From Pseudoponticoccus marisrubri (GTDB lineage Bacteria; Pseudomonadota; Alphaproteobacteria; Rhodobacterales; Rhodobacteraceae), in NCBI RefSeq assembly GCF_001482405.1, contig NZ_LPXO01000001.1, forward strand, positions 248,001 through 312,000: 64,000 bases of DNA, given 5' to 3'. A model generated the notes under the pieces. That model was not told where the DNA came from, searched no databases, and saw only the letters and a list, made by a program, of their open reading frames with translations. The translations under genes and the position numbers were made by a program. Position 1 is the first letter of the stretch; every line of letters begins with the position of its first letter. Shown one piece after another: positions 33,666 through 43,751 of this stretch.

Positions 33666-35222
33666 TTAGGCGGCGGCCATGGTCAGCTTGCGGAACGCAT
33701 CGGGCCGCACCACGCCAGCGCCGACGCGGCGGCGGGCGTGGTAGCGCATCAGGCCGTTGGCGCGCTGTGTGAACGGATCTGCAAGCACGCCAAGCATCAG
33801 CCGATCATAGATGCGGTAGCCGCGTTTGAAGTCACCGAAGGCGATGGGCGAGGCAGCGGCGCCAATGTCGGGCATATCCACGGCTTCGATCACCGGACGG
33901 CCCAGGATCGTTTCGGGCTGGCCTGCCTGGTAAGAGGGCTGCCACAGGTAATTGTCGTGGCCGTCCTTGAGGGTGCGGATCGCGGCCAGCGTGCTGCCGT
34001 TCATCATCCAGGTGCCAGCGTTCCGGTAGGTGGCCGGAAGCGCGTAGATCATGGCAATCAGTTCGTCAGCGTCGAGTGCCGTGGCACTGGCGGCAACGGT
34101 TTCGGCAATGTTAGCGTCAGCCATGAAACCAGCGGGTTCGTTGGCCGTGCTGCCGGCCACGAAGGAGGTGCTTTCCTTCTGGCCGAAATCCTCCGCCAGC
34201 GCGAGGTTCACTTCGCTCAGCACGTTGTCGCTGTCTTCGGAAAGCTGCAGCGACATATCGACGAAGGTGGCGATCTCCTTGATCGTGATCTCGGACTGGT
34301 CGAAGGTCGGCACGCTGCCGGTGCGTGCCTCGGTCTCACCAACCCAAGCCGCGTTGGTGACGCTGGCGCGCTTGGGCAGAATGATCGTCGCTGCCGCAGT
34401 GGTGCGCACATCTGCGATGCTGCGGATCGGGCTAAATTCCACCAGGTTGCGGATAAACTCTGCGCTCACCTCGTCAGGCGCGAGGATGTGATTGGCCGTA
34501 TCGCTGGCGGTGGTCAGTGCCTTGGTGTCGTTGCTGCCGGTGCGCAGGTATTCGACAAAGGCCGCTTTCTTCTCGGTGCCCTGATCCGGCTGCCCAATGT
34601 GAACGGGGTGGGGTCGGGCAGCTTTTGCTTCGAGCTTGTCGAGCCGGGAGTTGATGGCGTCGAATGCTCTGGTGTCGATCTGCGGCACTTGCGGCGCATC
34701 GTTGGCCGGGTTGTTGTCCGGCTTCGGATCGGTGGTTTCGAGGTTTTCGTTTTCCATATGTACGGTCTCCTGTTCATGGGGCGTGCCACCTTTGAGGGAG
34801 GAAATGCGCGCGTCCGGGTGGCACGGAACGGCGACAATCGAGATCTCGTGCAGGTCGGCCTTGGTGATGCTGCGACCCTTGGCGCCGCGTTTGGCGTCTT
34901 TTGTCTGAAAGCCGATGCTAAGGCCGGAGACTGCGCCAGAGCTGACAAGGGCGCGCACCTCGCGGGCACGCGCCACGTCTTCAATCAGCAAGCGGCCCTT
35001 GACGGTGATGCCCTGTTCGGTCTCTTCGATCCGATCCCAAACGCCGACAACCTGCGCCTGATCGTGCGCCCAGAGCATCGGCAGGGTTGCGGGGTAAGTC
35101 AGGGCGCCCTTGGTGATGGTGTCGCCGACGCGATCCGGCGTGGTGAAGGGCCAGGCGGTGCCGGTAATCTCGCCGGTCTCTTCGACGTTCAGCGATGCTT
35201 TGATTTCGAGCCGGTCAGCCAT
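33666..35222 (-). CDS. Fused HK97-type prohead protease and major capsid protein
   Basis: A 518-residue fusion. Residues about 1-150 are the U35 prohead protease: His53 in MLWAHDQ, Ser102 in SGLSIGF, and LHEISIVAVPCHPDA. A charged linker and delta-like coiled region follow (AFDAINSRLDKLEAKAARP). The HK97-fold capsid domain is residues about 230-518 (FSPIRSIADVRTTAAATIILPKR, TEARTGSVPTFDQSEITIKEIA, FADMSLQ-like VDMSLQLSEDS, GRPVIEAVDMPDIG). Self-cleavage after the linker would release mature capsid. ATG 35222 (MADRLEIKAS) overlaps the upstream chaperone gene by 8 nt. Confidence 0.9.
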   Translation of the reverse strand: MADRLEIKASLNVEETGEITGTAWPFTTPDRVGDTITKGALTYPATLPMLWAHDQAQVVGVWDRIEETEQGITVKGRLLIEDVARAREVRALVSSGAVSGLSIGFQTKDAKRGAKGRSITKADLHEISIVAVPCHPDARISSLKGGTPHEQETVHMENENLETTDPKPDNNPANDAPQVPQIDTRAFDAINSRLDKLEAKAARPHPVHIGQPDQGTEKKAAFVEYLRTGSNDTKALTTASDTANHILAPDEVSAEFIRNLVEFSPIRSIADVRTTAAATIILPKRASVTNAAWVGETEARTGSVPTFDQSEITIKEIATFVDMSLQLSEDSDNVLSEVNLALAEDFGQKESTSFVAGSTANEPAGFMADANIAETVAASATALDADELIAMIYALPATYRNAGTWMMNGSTLAAIRTLKDGHDNYLWQPSYQAGQPETILGRPVIEAVDMPDIGAAASPIAFGDFKRGYRIYDRLMLGVLADPFTQRANGLMRYHARRRVGAGVVRPDAFRKLTMAAA

Positions 35223-35532
35223 CGGCAGGTTCCTTGGTTGTGCCGCTCCACCGCGCATCGAGAATGTTGAGTGCGAGCGGGTAGAGTTCTTCGAGGGGCC
35301 GGTTGGTGGCGTAGGTGGTGCAAAGATTGTGGGCGGTTTCCGGCGCGGTGCCGCCGCCGATCAGGCCCAACCGAATGATCTGGGTAAGGTCCGCCAGGGC
35401 GAAACCGGCACGAACAACGCGCAGATAGAGCGCGCCGATCCCGGTTTCGGTCACGCGCTCAAGCTCGCCGATCATGTCGTCAGTCAGGGCAAAGGTCTTC
35501 TCGCCATCGCCGAAGAATGCTGTGTGCTTCAT
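35215..35532 (-). CDS. GTA gp10-like tail assembly chaperone
   Basis: A 105-residue protein matching the gp10 family of gene transfer agents (phage TAC type 11): FFGDGEKTFALTDDMIGELERVTETGIGALYLRVV, then DLTQIIRLGLIGGGTAPETAHNLCTTYATNRPLEELYPLALNILDA. It sits between portal and protease-capsid, an unusual place because chaperones normally lie between the tail tube and tape measure genes. Both junctions overlap neighbours (4 and 8 nt). Confidence 0.82.
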   Translation of the reverse strand: MKHTAFFGDGEKTFALTDDMIGELERVTETGIGALYLRVVRAGFALADLTQIIRLGLIGGGTAPETAHNLCTTYATNRPLEELYPLALNILDARWSGTTKEPADG

Positions 35533-36731
35533 GCGGCGCGGTCCTTGTCTGACGTGGTGTAGGGATTGGCGATCAGGTCGCCGTCCGCGTGCGCCGGGAG
35601 GTTCAGGCCAGCGCGGACTTCGTTCGCTGTCATGGCGCCCATTGCGCGATACTGGCCGTAGGCCGTGGCGCGCGATGCGTGATCGGTGGTGAGAAGATCG
35701 TCGGTGACGAATTCAAGGTAGAGGTCGGCGCGCTCTTCCGGGGTCAGCAGGCACCGGGAATAGGCCCAGGTCCATTCGGCGAGCCACGGCTTCAGCGTGA
35801 CGCTGTAGAATTGCCGGGCCATCTCTTCGGTGTTCGACCATGTGCCGCGCGTAAGTTCAAAAAGCATGGTCGGCGGGACACGGAAGGCGCGCGCGATCTC
35901 GCGGATTTGTTCAAGGCGGTTCTCGGCAAACTGCGCGTCAGCCAGTGTCATGGCGAGTTGCTGATACGCCATGCCTTCATCGAGGATCGCGGTGCCGCCT
36001 GCGTTGTCGCGCGAATGTGTACTGAACCATGACGCGGCGATGCGTTTCTTGGTCTCAAGGTCGAGGCTCTTCTGTGCGGTGATGATGCCGGAGGGGCGGC
36101 CACCATTGGCGAAGATTCCGCCCATGTGTTTTTCAAAGGCGATAGCAAGGCCAATGGCTTCGCGCGCCAGATAGATCGGAGAAGCCCCGCCGAAGGGCTG
36201 GACGTGCACCACGTCGCGGAAAGTTAGTCGCGCGGTGCCGGTCTCGGTGGTGACGGCGTAGACAGGTTCGCCGGTCGGTTCGATCGTGCGTTGAACTGCG
36301 GCGGGGTCGAGGCGGTGTAGCTCGTAAGGGGCGCCATCGCGGACGCGGACAACCTGGGCGTAGCCGGAGCCGTGCAGCAGGGCGTCGGTGCTAAGCTGCG
36401 TGCGAAGCTGGGCCGCACTGGTCCATTCGTTCGCCTCGGTATGGGCGAGGCGGTAGGCGGGGTGGTCGCTGACGGTTTGCTTGGTGCCGCGCTCGTAAAT
36501 CTTGATCGGCAAGGTGCCAACCGTGTCAGCGATCAGGCCAACAGCACAGGCGACGGCGGGCACGCGCATCGCCGAATGCGGCCCGATGTCCAGACCGGAG
36601 TGCGTGGCGATGGCGCCAAAGAGTTCGAACGCTGCCGGATCTGAGAGCGACAGCGCCTTGGTCGAATCCTTGTTTTCCACCTGCTTGCGATCCGTCCCGA
36701 AGGTGCGGCGCAGGCGTTCTGCGAAGTGCAT
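35529..36731 (-). CDS. HK97-type portal protein
   Basis: A 400-residue dodecameric portal subunit through which DNA enters the head. Family segments: MRVPAVACAVGLIADTVGTLPIKIYER, LLHGSGYAQVVRVRDGAPYELHRLDPAAV, FGGASPIYLAREAIGLAIAFEKHMGGIFANGGRPSGII, IARAFRVPPTMLFELTRGTWSNTEEMARQFYSVTLKPWL, and GAMTANEVRAGLNLPAHADGD. It is the first gene of the structural transcript, 32 bp from a promoter with a palindrome over its -10. Confidence 0.93.
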   Translation of the reverse strand: MHFAERLRRTFGTDRKQVENKDSTKALSLSDPAAFELFGAIATHSGLDIGPHSAMRVPAVACAVGLIADTVGTLPIKIYERGTKQTVSDHPAYRLAHTEANEWTSAAQLRTQLSTDALLHGSGYAQVVRVRDGAPYELHRLDPAAVQRTIEPTGEPVYAVTTETGTARLTFRDVVHVQPFGGASPIYLAREAIGLAIAFEKHMGGIFANGGRPSGIITAQKSLDLETKKRIAASWFSTHSRDNAGGTAILDEGMAYQQLAMTLADAQFAENRLEQIREIARAFRVPPTMLFELTRGTWSNTEEMARQFYSVTLKPWLAEWTWAYSRCLLTPEERADLYLEFVTDDLLTTDHASRATAYGQYRAMGAMTANEVRAGLNLPAHADGDLIANPYTTSDKDRAA

Positions 36732-36752
36732 GTTGGTTGCCCAGAAGTTGCC

Positions 36753-36791
36753 AATGTTAATAGTATTAACATTAGGATAATAGAATGTAAA
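36753..36791 (-). promoter_or_regulatory. Promoter and operator of the structural gene transcript
   Basis: Minus-strand TTTACA (36786-36791), 17-bp spacer, TAATAC (36763-36768). The -10 lies inside a perfect inverted repeat AATGTTAAT-AGT-ATTAACATT (36753-36773). The half site differs from the CATGTAC type operators at 25.4 kb, implying another regulator, perhaps from a helper phage or the host. Confidence 0.65.
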
Positions 36792-36906
36792 CAGATTAGT
36801 TCATATTGGAGTGGGACTTTGGCAACGCCGTTCAACCGGCAGTCGAAAGCACTGTAGACATGCATCTAAGGCGGGGTGATTAATCGGGCGTAATAAGGAG
36901 AATACT

Positions 36907-37233
36907 ATGAAAAACATCATACTAGCGCTCGGCCTAATCGCGCCCCTGGCTGCCCAGGCGGCCGATCCCGCAGACACGCCCAAAGAGGTTAGCGACGCGA
37001 TCATCGCCTATTGCGAAGACACCGGCGATCTTGCCGAGGCGATCATGCGGCAACGCCAGAACGGGGTGCGCATGAGCACCCTGCTCAAGAAGGTGGATAG
37101 CAGGAAAGCCGAGATCCTGATCGAGCTTGCCTACATGGAGTTCCAGCGCCGGGGCAAGGCAGGCAAGGAGCGCATCATCAACGAGTTCGCCGTCGAGTAC
37201 GAGGCACGGTGCCTGTCGATCGCGTTCGAATGA
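36907..37233 (+). CDS. Small exported protein (cargo gene of the element)
   Basis: A 108-residue protein with a clear signal peptide (MKNIILALGLIAPLAAQAA, cleavage near AQA) and a mature part of about 88 residues with two cysteines (YCEDTGD and ARCLSIAFE) that could form a disulfide, and a helical core. AAGGAG precedes ATG 36907 in an AT-rich leader. It is transcribed against the structural genes between portal and integrase. Position and export suggest a lysogenic conversion or superinfection-exclusion gene; no homologue is recognised. Confidence 0.75.
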   Translation: MKNIILALGLIAPLAAQAADPADTPKEVSDAIIAYCEDTGDLAEAIMRQRQNGVRMSTLLKKVDSRKAEILIELAYMEFQRRGKAGKERIINEFAVEYEARCLSIAFE

Positions 37234-37436
37234 CCGATCATTTCCGAGCGCACCCCGCGCCGGAATTCGGCGAGGGGCTATCATGCAGCGGTGCGTTGCG
37301 AAGCGGGGCGGCGCGGGGCGAAGCGTGACGACGTGCTGCGATGTATCTACACTATAACAGGCGATGCTGCGGCACGCAGCGTAAAGCTAACTTTTCAGGT
37401 GTGCCAGATCCAAGCCGGGGTAGGTGATGGCCGCAA

Positions 37437-39011
37437 TTAGTTAAGATCGTAGTCCGGCAATGCGTCGACCACACGCGCCTTTGCCTTGAGGGTCACGTCG
37501 CCATAGTTCTCACCGGCTGTTCTGCCGGCGTGGCCGCAGATTGCGTCAGTTACTCTGTCTGACGCGCCGACTTCGCGCGCGACGGTCTTGAACCTATGTC
37601 GCCAGCCGTGGTTCGGACTGACGCCATTCGGGACCAGATCGCGCGACTTCAGCCACGCGCCGATACGGTTTGAAATGATCCGGGCGCTTTCGAGGTGGGG
37701 TTTGCCATCTTTCGGTGTGAAGAACAGCGGGCCGGTTCCGCTGGCTGCTACAAAGTCAAGAAAGCCCATGTCGACAAGCTGTTTGTGCAGCGGCACGTCG
37801 CGGTACTGGTCAGTCTTCACTGTTCCGGCGTCTGGGGAAATGCGGATGAAAGAAACACCGTCTTCGTGCTGGACGTCCTGCTTCCGAAGCTGTGTGATCT
37901 CGGTGACGCGCGCGCCGGTGTGCGCGCAAAGGAGGGGCACCCAATTCTTCGCTGCGGTCGTTTTGGGAAATTCGCGCGGTGCATTGCCATTGAATGGCTG
38001 CGGCTCATACGAAACCGTGTGCCGAATGATGGCCGTGGCTTCTGCGTTCGTGAAACCCTGTTCGCGGTTCCGTGTCGCCTTCGGCACGTCCTGTCGAACG
38101 TCCTTGGCCGGGTTGCTCGGCAAGCGGTCTTCGTTCACCGCCCATCCTAACACGGTGCGCACAGAGGCTAGGTAGACGCTCGCGACGGTTTTTGCGGACT
38201 TCTCCTGCAAGAGCGCGTCACGCCAACCTATCAGATCTTTCTTCACGATGCGCCGCGCGTCGTCGTGGCGCAGGTATTTCCGCAGATGTTCGAAAACTGG
38301 TGTCCAGCGCTTCTCTGCCTCAGCACCTTTGCCAAGTACTTTGCGCGAAGCGATGTAGTCGCCAAACAAGCCCTGCAGCGATACCGGCTCTGGTTGCTGC
38401 TCTTCGACTTCGGCGGTGGCAAGGAGCGGATGCTCTGGCGTGCCGGTATAGTTGCCCTCGTCGCGTTCATACATCCGCGCAAGCGATTCAAGTTCCGCAA
38501 CGCATAGGGAGCGCGCCAGCCGCCGCCATTCCTCGCTGCCGATTTCGGCAGTCGTATTGCCGCGTCGGCGGAACTCAGCGATCCGGTGGCCCACCAGATT
38601 ATTGAGTTCGGGGTCGGTAAGTGAGCCTGCGATACCGCTCCTGATCTCCGCGACGAATCCATCATCAATCGAGATAGTTGAATAGCCAGGCAGCGAGTTG
38701 CGCGCTGTTTCATCCTGCCGAAGCCTGTCCTGGTAACTTCGCAGTGCGATCTGTGCATCAGACAGCGGGTATTGCCCAGGTTCAACGGCAACGCCGCGTG
38801 CCTGCGCCTCCTGCTGGCGGGCAAGCTCAATCTTAGCGGTGATCTCGGCCACCGCCATCGGGTGCTTGCGAAGAGCGTTGCGCCGATCAGGACCAAGCGG
38901 AACACGAAGCTCGGTTTTTCCGTTCAGAAAGGGTCTGAGAGCAGGCGGAACGACTTTGCGAGCGAAGTACCGTCCTTCCCGGTACAGCAGATGGCGCACC
39001 TTGCCTGCCAT
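37437..39011 (-). CDS. Tyrosine-type site-specific integrase
   Basis: A 524-residue recombinase that inserts the element at tRNA-Thr. All catalytic residues are visible: Arg368 in TGARVTEI, His468-x-x-Arg471 in HGWRHRF, His494 in CGHAG and Tyr503 in GENYGD. A core-binding SAM-like domain lies at about 215-310 (LFGDYIASRKVLGKG...KSAKTVASVYLASVRTVLGWAV), preceded by a long N-terminal region for arm sites and regulation. It ends up 91 bp from the right repeat, in the usual orientation relative to the attachment site. Confidence 0.95.
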   Translation of the reverse strand: MAGKVRHLLYREGRYFARKVVPPALRPFLNGKTELRVPLGPDRRNALRKHPMAVAEITAKIELARQQEAQARGVAVEPGQYPLSDAQIALRSYQDRLRQDETARNSLPGYSTISIDDGFVAEIRSGIAGSLTDPELNNLVGHRIAEFRRRGNTTAEIGSEEWRRLARSLCVAELESLARMYERDEGNYTGTPEHPLLATAEVEEQQPEPVSLQGLFGDYIASRKVLGKGAEAEKRWTPVFEHLRKYLRHDDARRIVKKDLIGWRDALLQEKSAKTVASVYLASVRTVLGWAVNEDRLPSNPAKDVRQDVPKATRNREQGFTNAEATAIIRHTVSYEPQPFNGNAPREFPKTTAAKNWVPLLCAHTGARVTEITQLRKQDVQHEDGVSFIRISPDAGTVKTDQYRDVPLHKQLVDMGFLDFVAASGTGPLFFTPKDGKPHLESARIISNRIGAWLKSRDLVPNGVSPNHGWRHRFKTVAREVGASDRVTDAICGHAGRTAGENYGDVTLKAKARVVDALPDYDLN

Positions 39012-39104
39012 GTCACAACCTCAATTTTGTAACGGGTTTTGTAACATGAAAACGGGCAAACGCCCTGCCATGCAAGGGAATTCTTTGTTTTCAAAGGGGT
39101 GGAA

Positions 39105-39179
<75 letters not shown>

Positions 39180-39402
39180 AGCCGATCTTCGTCTTGCGCC
39201 CCGAGGATCGGGCAGGCCGGATGCGAAGCGGGTCCGGCGCGGCGCCGTGACGGCCCGTCCGGGGCGCTGCGTCATGGCGTGGCGCGCTGATAGACGAAGC
39301 GTGCGGGGGGCGCAAGAGGGCGGGTGCAAAAATCTCTGCAGCGCCGTCGCGTCACCGGCCAAACGCTGGACCCGGACCGGTCGCTGCGCTAGACGAACGC
39401 GC

Positions 39403-39561
39403 ATGACACGCAAATCCGACGGGCAGAGCGGGCCGGGCACGACGCGCGAGGACCGGCTCAAGGCGGCGCTGAAGGCGAACCTCGCCCGGCGCAAGGCTCA
39501 GGCGCGCGCCCGCAGCACGGACAAGGACGCCCAGGCGGCGAAGAGCAGCGAGAAGGACTGA
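39403..39561 (+). CDS. Small basic protein upstream of murA
   Basis: A 52-residue, Lys/Arg/Ala-rich, probably helical protein ([37 protein letters not shown]). It ends 5 nt before murA, suggesting cotranscription and possibly coupling. No function recognised. ATG 39403 is the first sensible start; the open frame continues upstream without a Met near the tRNA. Confidence 0.7.
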   Translation: MTRKSDGQSGPGTTREDRLKAALKANLARRKAQARARSTDKDAQAAKSSEKD

Positions 39562-39566
39562 CAGGC

Positions 39567-40834
<1,268 letters not shown>

Positions 40835-40838
<4 letters not shown>

Positions 40839-41314
40839 CCGAGGACGCGCGCTTCGAGGATGCCGGCGGCCGCGCGCTCCACCTGGGCGCGCTCGATGCC
40901 GAGGATCTCAAGGTGATCTCGTCGCTGGCGCAGGATTCGGTCCTGCCGGTGACCGAGATCCGCTACCAGCCGCGCCGCCGCCGGCTGGCGCTGCTGCTCA
41001 ACCGCGTCCGCTGGGAGGACGTGACCGGCCCGCGCGCCGCCGCGCGCCCGCCCGAGCGCGTGCGGTCACTGCTGGTCTTCGACAACGTGCTGTCGGTCTC
41101 CAGCCAGGGGGTCGACCGGACCGACACCGACCTGATCCTGTCGATCCTTGCCATCAGCTTCGAGGAGGGCCCCCCGCCCGGCGGTCACGTGCTGCTGACG
41201 CTGGCCGGCGACGGTGTGCTGCGCGCCGAGGTCGAGGCGCTGGAGGTCACCTTGCGCGACGTGACCCGGCCCTATCTCGCCCCCTCGGGCAAGCTGCCGA
41301 AACACCCGGACTGA
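40835..41314 (+). CDS. DUF2948 family protein
   Basis: A 159-residue protein ([47 protein letters not shown] ... [19 protein letters not shown] ... [10 protein letters not shown] ... [28 protein letters not shown]) with the full pattern of the alphaproteobacterial DUF2948 family. Translationally coupled to murA by a 4-nt overlap and followed by hisD. Its function is not established; conservation of this neighbourhood would suggest an envelope or growth-linked role, which is inference. Confidence 0.85.
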
Positions 41315-41410
41315 TCCGCGACAACAGGGCGCCTGCCGGGGCGCGCCCGGGCCGCTTGAGACCCGCCGGCGCAGCCTCTATGCAGGGCGCCGAGCCTTTG
41401 GAGAGCGCCC

Positions 41411-42712
41411 ATGCCTGTCTTCCTGGACACCACGGACCCTGATTTCGAACCGGCCTTCGCCGCGCTGCTGAGCGCCAAGCGCGAGGACAGCCCCGACGTG
41501 GACGAGACCGTCGGCCGCATCATCGCCGATGTCCGGACCCGCGGCGATGCCGCCGTGCTGGAGCTGACGGCACAGTTCGACCGGCTGGCGCTGACGGCCG
41601 ACCGGCTGCGCTTCACCGAGGACGAGATCGCCGCGGAATGCGCCAAGGTGGACGAGGCGGACCGCGCCGCGCTCGAGACCGCGGCGCAGCGCATCCGCGC
41701 CTACCATGTGCGCCAGATGCCGGATGATGCGCAATGGACCGACCCCGAGGGCGCGACGCTGGGCTGGCGCTGGACGCCGGTGGGCGCGGCGGGGCTCTAC
41801 GTGCCCGGCGGGCTGGCCTCCTACCCGTCCTCGGTGCTGATGAACGCGATTCCCGCAAAGGTGGCCGGCGTGCCGCGGCTGGCCATCACCGTGCCGACGC
41901 CCGACGGGGTGGTGAACCCGCTGGTCCTGCTGGCCGCGCGTATCGCCGGCGTGGACGAGATCTACCGCATCGGCGGCGCCCAGGCCGTGGCCGCGCTGGC
42001 TTATGGCACCGAAAGCATCGCGCCGGTGGACAAGATCACCGGGCCGGGCAACGCCTTCGTTGCCGCCGCCAAGCGGCGGGTCTTCGGCAAGGTGGGCATC
42101 GACATGATCGCCGGCCCCTCCGAGATCTTGGTGATCGCCGATGCCGAGAACGACCCCGACTGGATCGCGCTCGACCTGATGAGCCAGGCCGAACATGACG
42201 AGAGCGCCCAGTCGATCCTGGTGACCACCGATGCCGGTTTCGGCCAGGCGGTGGCCGAGGCGGTCGAGGCCCGGCTGCAGACGCTGGAGCGGCGCGCCAT
42301 CGCCGGCGCCGCCTGGCGCGATTTCGGCGCTGTGATCACCGTGCGCGACCTCGACGAGGCGGCCGCCCTGTCGGATCGCATCGCGCCCGAGCATCTCGAG
42401 CTCTGCGTCGCCGATCCCGAGGCGCTGAGCGCACGGATCACCCATGCCGGCGCGATCTTCCTGGGCCAGTGGACGCCCGAGGCGATCGGTGACTACGTGG
42501 GCGGGCCGAACCACGTGCTGCCCACCGCGCGCTCGGCCCGGTTCTCCTCGGGCCTGTCGGTGCTGGATTTCCTCAAGCGCACCACGCTGGCCAAAATGTC
42601 GCCCGAAGCCCTGCGCGCCATCGGCCCCGCCGCCGAGGCGCTGGCCCGCTCCGAAAGCCTGGAAGCCCACGGCCTCAGCGTCACCGCCCGGCTGGCGCGC
42701 CTGAACCGCTAG
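41411..42712 (+). CDS. hisD: Histidinol dehydrogenase
   Basis: A 433-residue zinc enzyme that performs the last two steps of histidine synthesis (histidinol to histidinal to histidine, NAD-dependent). Recognisable segments: AGLYVPGGLASYPSSVLMNAIPAKVAGV, GGAQAVAALAYGTESI, ITGPGNAFVAAAKRRVFG and the zinc/catalytic region SQAEHDESAQSILVT, with APEHLEL and GPNHVLPTARSARFSSGLSV further on. Length is standard. Not clustered with other his genes here. Confidence 0.97.
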   Translation: MPVFLDTTDPDFEPAFAALLSAKREDSPDVDETVGRIIADVRTRGDAAVLELTAQFDRLALTADRLRFTEDEIAAECAKVDEADRAALETAAQRIRAYHVRQMPDDAQWTDPEGATLGWRWTPVGAAGLYVPGGLASYPSSVLMNAIPAKVAGVPRLAITVPTPDGVVNPLVLLAARIAGVDEIYRIGGAQAVAALAYGTESIAPVDKITGPGNAFVAAAKRRVFGKVGIDMIAGPSEILVIADAENDPDWIALDLMSQAEHDESAQSILVTTDAGFGQAVAEAVEARLQTLERRAIAGAAWRDFGAVITVRDLDEAAALSDRIAPEHLELCVADPEALSARITHAGAIFLGQWTPEAIGDYVGGPNHVLPTARSARFSSGLSVLDFLKRTTLAKMSPEALRAIGPAAEALARSESLEAHGLSVTARLARLNR

Positions 42713-42770
42713 CGCCACGGTCTGGGCAGCGAGAGGCCCGACGGTCGCGAACACGCAATAGGGAATGACC

Positions 42771-43751
42771 ATGCGGGATCATGGCGGAGACCTGGACCGG
42801 GCCCGAAGCGCATATGGCGGCACAGACTGGCTGGACTTGTCGACCGGGATCAACCCGGTGCCCTACCCGATGCCGGCCCTGACCGAGGGCGCGCTGGGGG
42901 CGCTGCCGCTGGCGCAGGATGTGGCGGCGCTGGAGGGAGTGGCGCGGTCTGCCTTTGGCGGGGGCGACAGCACCGCCTGTCTCGCCATGGGCGGCGCTTC
43001 GGCGGCGATCCAGCTGGTGCCGCGGCTGGCCCGCGCGGGCGGGGCCCGCGTGCTGGGCCCGACCTACAACGAGCACGCCGCCGCACTGCGGGCCGAGGGC
43101 TGGCACGTGCAGGAGGTGGCGACGCTGGCCGAGCTGGCAGGGGCCGAACTCGCCGTCGTGGTCAATCCCAACAATCCCGACGGGCGCTGCCACGACCCGG
43201 ACGCGCTGCAAGCCCTCGCACGGAAGGTCGGCCTGCTGGTGGTCGACGAGAGCTTTGCCGATTCCTGCCCCGCCCTGTCGCTGGTGCCGCGGCTGGAGTA
43301 CGCCCCGCGCGCAATCGTACTGCGCAGTTTCGGCAAGTTCTACGGGCTGGCGGGGCTGCGGCTGGGCTTCGCCTTGGGGGCGCAGCCCCTGATCGACGCG
43401 CTGCGGCGCATGGCCGGGCCCTGGGCCGTCAGCGGGCCGGCCATCGCGGCCGGGCGCGCGGCCTATGCCGACAGAGACTGGCAAGAGGCCACGACAGCAC
43501 GGCTGACCCGCGATGCTGCGCGGCTGGACGGGCTGGCGGCGCGGGCGGGCTGGGCCTTGGTCGGCGGCACGCCGCTCTTTCGCACCTACGCGACACCGGA
43601 CGCCCGCGCGGCGAAGGACGGGCTGGCCCGGCACCATGTCTGGTCGCGGATCTTTCCCTATTCGGAGACCTGGCTGCGCCTGGGCCTGCCAGGACAGGCA
43701 GAGGGCTGGGCCCGGCTGGACCGGGCACTGACGCAGATGGCTCAGTCGTAG
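42771..43751 (+). CDS. cobC: Threonine-phosphate decarboxylase (CobC-type)
   Basis: A 326-residue PLP enzyme of aminotransferase class I fold, making (R)-1-amino-2-propanol phosphate for the cobalamin nucleotide-loop linker. N-terminal HGGDLDRARSAYGGTDWLDLSTGINPVPYP is typical of CobC/CobD. The PLP-binding Lys is in LRSFGKFYGLAGLRLGFA, and NPNNPDGR is also intact. AGGGA six nt before ATG 42771 selects it over ATG 42765. Its 3' end overlaps the convergent small gene by 10 nt. It is the first cob gene of the cluster. Confidence 0.92.
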   Translation: MRDHGGDLDRARSAYGGTDWLDLSTGINPVPYPMPALTEGALGALPLAQDVAALEGVARSAFGGGDSTACLAMGGASAAIQLVPRLARAGGARVLGPTYNEHAAALRAEGWHVQEVATLAELAGAELAVVVNPNNPDGRCHDPDALQALARKVGLLVVDESFADSCPALSLVPRLEYAPRAIVLRSFGKFYGLAGLRLGFALGAQPLIDALRRMAGPWAVSGPAIAAGRAAYADRDWQEATTARLTRDAARLDGLAARAGWALVGGTPLFRTYATPDARAAKDGLARHHVWSRIFPYSETWLRLGLPGQAEGWARLDRALTQMAQS

